A DNA stretch of 64,000 nucleotides. It comes from Ichthyophis bannanicus. Taxonomy: Eukaryota; Chordata; Amphibia; Gymnophiona; Ichthyophiidae. Position numbers and translations under genes: made by a program. The notes under the pieces were generated by a model. The model did no database searches, had not been told where the DNA came from, and worked only from the letters and a program-made list of their open reading frames with translations. Each line of letters starts with the position of its first letter. The stretch's first letter is position 1. The DNA is taken from the NCBI GenBank assembly GCA_033557465.1, contig CM066043.1:82986662-83050661 (forward strand), in the 5' to 3' direction. Below, piece by piece: positions 58,940-64,000 of this stretch.

Positions 58940-61900
58940 ATCCCTTTCTCTCTCCTCTCGGGGCCATGAGTGCTGCCTTTGTAGAACCCCTAACCTGGTC
59001 ATCCCAAGGAGCAGAAGCTGGACTTTGGATTCCACATGGATCAGCACTGCCAGGGAGCCATCGATCTGATCCTGCTATCAAATTTTTAGCTGTGAAGTTT
59101 CAGGGACAATTCTAAAGAAGCAAAGCCATACTTCCCAAGCAGATCCGCTTTAGATTTTCCTTCAAAAGGTTTTCAAACCTTCTGAAATTTTCCAGGTTTA
59201 TTGACTAGCTCGAACTTGCTTTGAGGAAGAGTGCCTTGCTTATTTAACAGCCAAGGGACATAAACCTGAGAATCCCACCCAAATCTCCTTGCAACAACCT
59301 GAGCCACCAGACTGACAAACCAGCACTGCTAATGCTGCGTTGCCATTGGTTCATGCCGGAGCAGATATGCAGAAACAAGCTGACTGTGTCATCCTATCGA
59401 TGTGATGGGCAGGAGTAGGGATGTCAGTGCTGCAGAAATGAATGTCCTGAACAACGTGGATTATCTCTAAGTCATTTTATAAATATCGTTTATCTCAGGC
59501 TCTGGACTGGAGTGACAACTGAATTATGCTTATTGACTGAAAGTGTGAAATATCAGTGTGCTCTCCTGCATACATTTATTTGTGTTGCTTCAGTATTTCT
59601 CTCCGTCTGCTGGTATTTCCTTTTATTGTCTCATTAGCCTACCTCCGATAAACATTATGATCCTTCTCACAAATCTATTACATGCCTGAAACACGTCAGT
59701 AAGAAATTGGTAATGATACTGTAGCAGTTGGAAGATGGATCATTAAATCGTTTCACTGTTGTTTAGGCTCCTTTTCTGCCTCTTATACACAGATATATCT
59801 ACTGTTTCTCAGATAAATGAATACCTATAAAACATCTCCAGTACTTTTGTGCATGTGTATCTTTAATAAATAGGGGTAATTTTAAGAAGCCATATTCATG
59901 TTTTGAAAATCTGAAAATGGGCATAGAGATTTCCAAAGCACAGAGACATCCATAGAGTCATTCTAGAAGCTGGGTCTGTGGACGTCCACGATACAAGGAC
60001 ATCCATGTCAGAGCAGGTGGAAGCATGGCCAGGGCTTTTCTAAGAACTTAGATGTCCTTGCCCAATTTCAGAAAAATCCTGGATGTCCCAATCCACATCA
60101 AAGGTTATACCTGTTCCAGGTCCAATAGGCATCTGAAAAGTGCTCTCTGTCCAGCAAATGTGTGGAGAAGGAGGTACACTTATATCCCCTTTATTTTTCA
60201 ATTTGACAACACGGACTGACAGGGATTGGGGGCTCATGTTTTTGTTTTGCTACTCCACTGGATGTCCCTGTATGCAACCTTGCTTGAGATGGACATCCGT
60301 GCTTCACGGCTTCATAGCAGCGATGTCTATATGGATGCTAGCATGGGCATCCATGTCAAGGGAGTCTGTTTCTAAAATTGGGCTAAAGCAGATGCTCCTG
60401 GTGTTTTTTGCATATTCTGTACTTGGACGCCCTTTCTAAAATGACACTTATAGAATGACACTCCAGCTAAAATCTGACATCTAAGTGTGTGCATGTACAG
60501 TACTTGCCAGGTGTAAATGGAGAATATAAATTTCTGTAGCACTCTTAAAATATTCAATTGCCTGTTTATTTGTTTTTTTAAACAAGCTGAAGCTTTGTGC
60601 ATGCTGTTTTGAGGGTTTTTAGACACAACGTATGTAACATATGCACCTACAGTACATATTGTCCTTGCCTATGCCCATGAGTGAGAATCAGCTGTGCCTA
60701 CTTAGTTGGGAACTGTGTGTGAGAGAACACTGCAGCCAATCTGAGCACTTTTCAAATCATTTAGAATCCCTTCAGCAAAGGCTCCAACGATCCTGTGAGC
60801 AGTGAGTGAGAATCAGCTGTGCCTACTTAGTTGGGAACTGTGTGTGAGAGAACACTGCAGCCAATCTGAGCACTTTTCAAATCATTTAGAATCCCTTCAG
60901 CAAAGGCTCCAACGATCCTGTGAGCAGTGAGTGAGAATCAGCTGTGCCTACTTAGTTGGGAACTGTGTGTGAGAGAAAACTGCAGCCAATCTGAGCACTT
61001 TTCAAATCATTTAGAATCCCTTCAGCAAAGGCTCCAACGATCCTGTGAGCAGTGAGTGAGAATCAGCTGTGCCTACTTAGTTGGGAACTGTGTGTGAGAG
61101 AAAACTGCAGCCAATCTGAGCACTTTTCAAATCATTTAGAATCCCTTCAGCAAAGGCTCCAACGATCCTGTGAGCAGTGAGTGAGAATCAGCTGTGCCTA
61201 CTTAGTTGGGAACTGTGTGTGAGAGAAAACTGCAGCCAATCTGAGCACTTTTCAAATCATTTAGAATCCCTTCAGCAAAGGCTCCAACGATCCTGTGAGC
61301 AGTGAGTGAGAATCAGCTGTGCCTACTTAGTTGGGAACTGTGTGTGAGAGAAAACTGCAGCCAATCTGAGCACTTTTCAAATCATTTAGAATCCCTTCAG
61401 CAAAGGCTCCAACGATCCTGTGAGCAGTGAGTGAGAATCAGCTGTGCCTACTTAGTTGGGAACTGTGTGTGAGAGAAAACTGCAGCCAATCTGAGCACTT
61501 TTCAAATCATTTAGAATCCCTTCAGCAAAGGCTCCAACGATCCTGTGAGCAGTGAGTGAGAATCAGCTGTGCCTACTTAGTTGGGAACTGTGTGTGAGAG
61601 AAAACTGCAGCCAATCTGAGCACTTTTCAAATCATTTAGAATCCCTTCAGCAAAGGCTCCAACGATCCTGTGAGCAGTGAGTGAGAATCAGCTGTGCCTA
61701 CTTAGTTGGGAACTGTGTGTGATAGAAAACTGCAGCCAATCTGAGCACTTTTCAAATCATTTAGAATCCCTTCAGCAAAGGCTCCAACGATCCTGTGAGC
61801 AGTGAGTGAGAATCAGCTGTGCCTACTTAGTTGGGAACTGTGTGTGAGAGAACACTGCAGCCAATCTGAGCACTTTTCAAATCATTTAGAATCCCTTCAG

Positions 61901-64000
61901 CAAAGGCTCCAACGATCCTGTGAGCAGTGAGTGAGAATCAGCTGTGCCTACTTAGTTGGGAACTGTGTGTGAGAGAACACTGCAGCCAATCTGAGCACTT
62001 TTCAAATCATTTAGAATCCCTTCAGCAAAGGCTCCAACGATCCTGTGAGCAGTGAGTGAGAATCAGCTGTGCCTACTTAGTTGGGAACTGTGTGTGAGAG
62101 AACACTGCAGCCAATCTGAGCACTTTTCAAATCATTTAGAATCCCTTCAGCAAAGGCTCCAACGATCCTGTGAGCAGTGAGTGAGAATCAGCTGTGCCTA
62201 CTTAGTTGGGAACTGTGTGTGAGAGAACACTGCAGCCAATCTGAGCACTTTTCAAATCATTTAGAATCCCTTCAGCAAAGGCTCCAACGATCCTGTGAGC
62301 AGTGAGTGAGAATCAGCTGTGCCTACTTAGTTGGGAACTGTGTGTGAGAGAACACTGCAGCCAATCTGAGCACTTTTCAAATCATTTAGAATCCCTTCAG
62401 CAAAGGCTCCAACGATCCTGTGAGCAGTGAGTGAGAATCAGCTGTGCCTACTTAGTTGGGAACTGTGTGTGAGAGAACACTGCAGCCAATCTGAGCACTT
62501 TTCAAATCATTTAGAATCCCTTCAGCAAAGGCTCCAACGATCCTGTGAGCAGTGAGTGAGAATCAGCTGTGCCTACTTAGTTGGGAACTGTGTGTGAGAG
62601 AAAACTGCAGCCAATCTGAGCACTTTTCAAATCATTTAAAATCCCTTCAGCAATGGCACGCCCGTGCCTTGCGGGCCCGCGCCTGAGGGCCTCGCAAGAG
62701 GGCCCTTTGGCGTGGCCCTTAGGCGGTGGACCGTGCGGGACCCACTATCTGCTGCTATATGCTTATTCTATATGCTCATTCTGTTCAGCGATATGCTGTT
62801 TGTAGTTAATGTAAGGTAATGTAATGTAAGTTATGTACTGTGTTCCCTGTTTGTACTCCTAGTGTTTTGTTGTGATGTAATGATAATGCAATGTATGTTT
62901 CCCTCACCTTTGTTTAACTTTGTGCTGTATTAACCGCTTTGATTGAAGGAAAAGGCGGGATACAAAACATGTTAAATAAATAAATAAATAAATTAGGCAC
63001 CCTTGAAGTTATCTTTTATTTATTTTTTTAGTATTTAGCTCATGCTTTTCCAGTAGCAAATCAAGGTGAGTTATAATCAGGTACTGTAGGTTATCCCTAT
63101 CCCCTGAAGGGCTTACAATCTAAGGTTGTACCTGAGGCAATGGAGGGTTAAATGACTTGCCCAAGACCACAAGAAGAATCAGTGGGATTCAAACCCTGGT
63201 TTTAGACCCCCCTAGAATTCCTCCACAAGATTTTGACAAATGCTATTGTAATCATCTCAACAACATCCCTCCCAGAACAATCCTATAAAAATGCTATTTG
63301 GGCATCACACTTTTCAATAGTAATCTTTGTTTTGCAAATATATACATAATGAGAGATTTCAAAAAGCCACTTACAATGGTAAACTCTGAAAATTGTCCAG
63401 AAACGCAGAGAAGCTAAAGTCAAAGGAGAAAGAGAGGCAATCACAGAACTCAGCAGAGATAGCCAATGGGGTGCAGCAAGACAGGACAAGGAAGAGCACT
63501 GCAATGACTCATGCAAGGAAATAGAATCAGAAGCTATTAGAGGAAGAACAAGATCGGCTTTTCTAAAGCTACGAGAGTTAAAGAAAAAATTCCAGCCTCG
63601 AATTGGAATGCTACAAGATGCTCAAGGATCCATGTTGAATGATGCTGAGAAGATCAAAGAAAAGGTGGAAAGAATATGCAGAGTCATTTATACCATAAAG
63701 ATAAAGTGGACCAACAGCCGTTTCAACTTATACCTTATGATTAGGAACCATTGGTGATGAAAGAAGAAGTCAAAGTAGCACTGAAAGCCTTATCAAAGAA
63801 CAAAGCACCGGGCATTGATGGCATTCCCACTGAGTTATTACAGCAATCAGATGAAGCTGTTATACTTACAAGGCTCTGCCAGGAAATTTGGAAGACAAAT
63901 TAATGGCCAACTGACTGGAATTGATCTGTGTTTATACCAATACTGAAGAAAGGTGACCTGTCTGACTATGGAAATTATCACACAATCGCTCTGATCCCAC

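Overview
This window looks like a gene-poor, repeat-dense stretch of a large vertebrate genome. I found no host protein-coding gene, no free-standing tRNA or rRNA gene, and no CRISPR or prokaryotic gene arrangement. Recognisable sequence is almost all mobile elements: CR1-, L2-, RTE/BovB- and L1-like LINEs, two tRNA-derived SINE types, DIRS (tyrosine-recombinase) retroelements, Penelope-like elements (PLEs), a solo LTR, hAT DNA transposons with MITEs, fold-back repeats and a 125-bp satellite. That mix suggests an amphibian, and several repeat styles recall caecilians. The host is inferred, not proven.

Layout. 1-13,540: decayed L2, CR1 and L1-like LINE pieces, two SINEs and simple repeats. 13,540-22,912: a DIRS element disrupted by a second DIRS fragment (itself carrying a hAT MITE), by a SINE (itself split by a solo LTR) and by an L2 LINE. 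23,000-29,400: an L2 3' end, three more hAT-MITE copies and a fold-back element. 29,410-33,100: two PLE copies, one with a GIY-YIG domain between ~400-bp inverted repeats, the other with a long uninterrupted reverse transcriptase ORF. 33,600-43,560: CR1 pieces on both strands and an L2 endonuclease region. 46,396-50,772: a second DIRS copy. 51,850-53,530: SINE and MITEs. 53,940-55,392: a nearly perfect 1.4-kb palindrome flanked by a 14-bp target duplication, with a hammerhead-like ribozyme core in each arm. 56,377-58,931: a complete hAT transposon with an intact transposase. 60,681-62,653: about 16 tandem copies of a 125-bp monomer followed by a LINE-like 3' tail. 63,400-64,000: an RTE/BovB-like LINE running off the edge.

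How the parts relate. The autonomous elements and their likely dependants lie together. The tRNA SINEs carry the same CCGC...GCGG(TATA)-(AAATA)n tail as L2-like LINE ends. The SINE at 11,298 carries an RTE/BovB-type tail, and an RTE-like LINE lies at 63,400. The intact hAT shares terminal-repeat pattern and the same 8-bp target, CTCTAGGG, with a palindromic MITE at 14,906. The nested insertions give a relative order of events that can be read with internal controls, because uninterrupted copies of the same families occur in the window.

The most notable objects are the intact hAT element, the ribozyme-bearing PLE palindrome, the LTR whose U3 is an open reading frame of 313 codons, and the homogeneous satellite. 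Family names rest on motifs I read by eye; no search was run.
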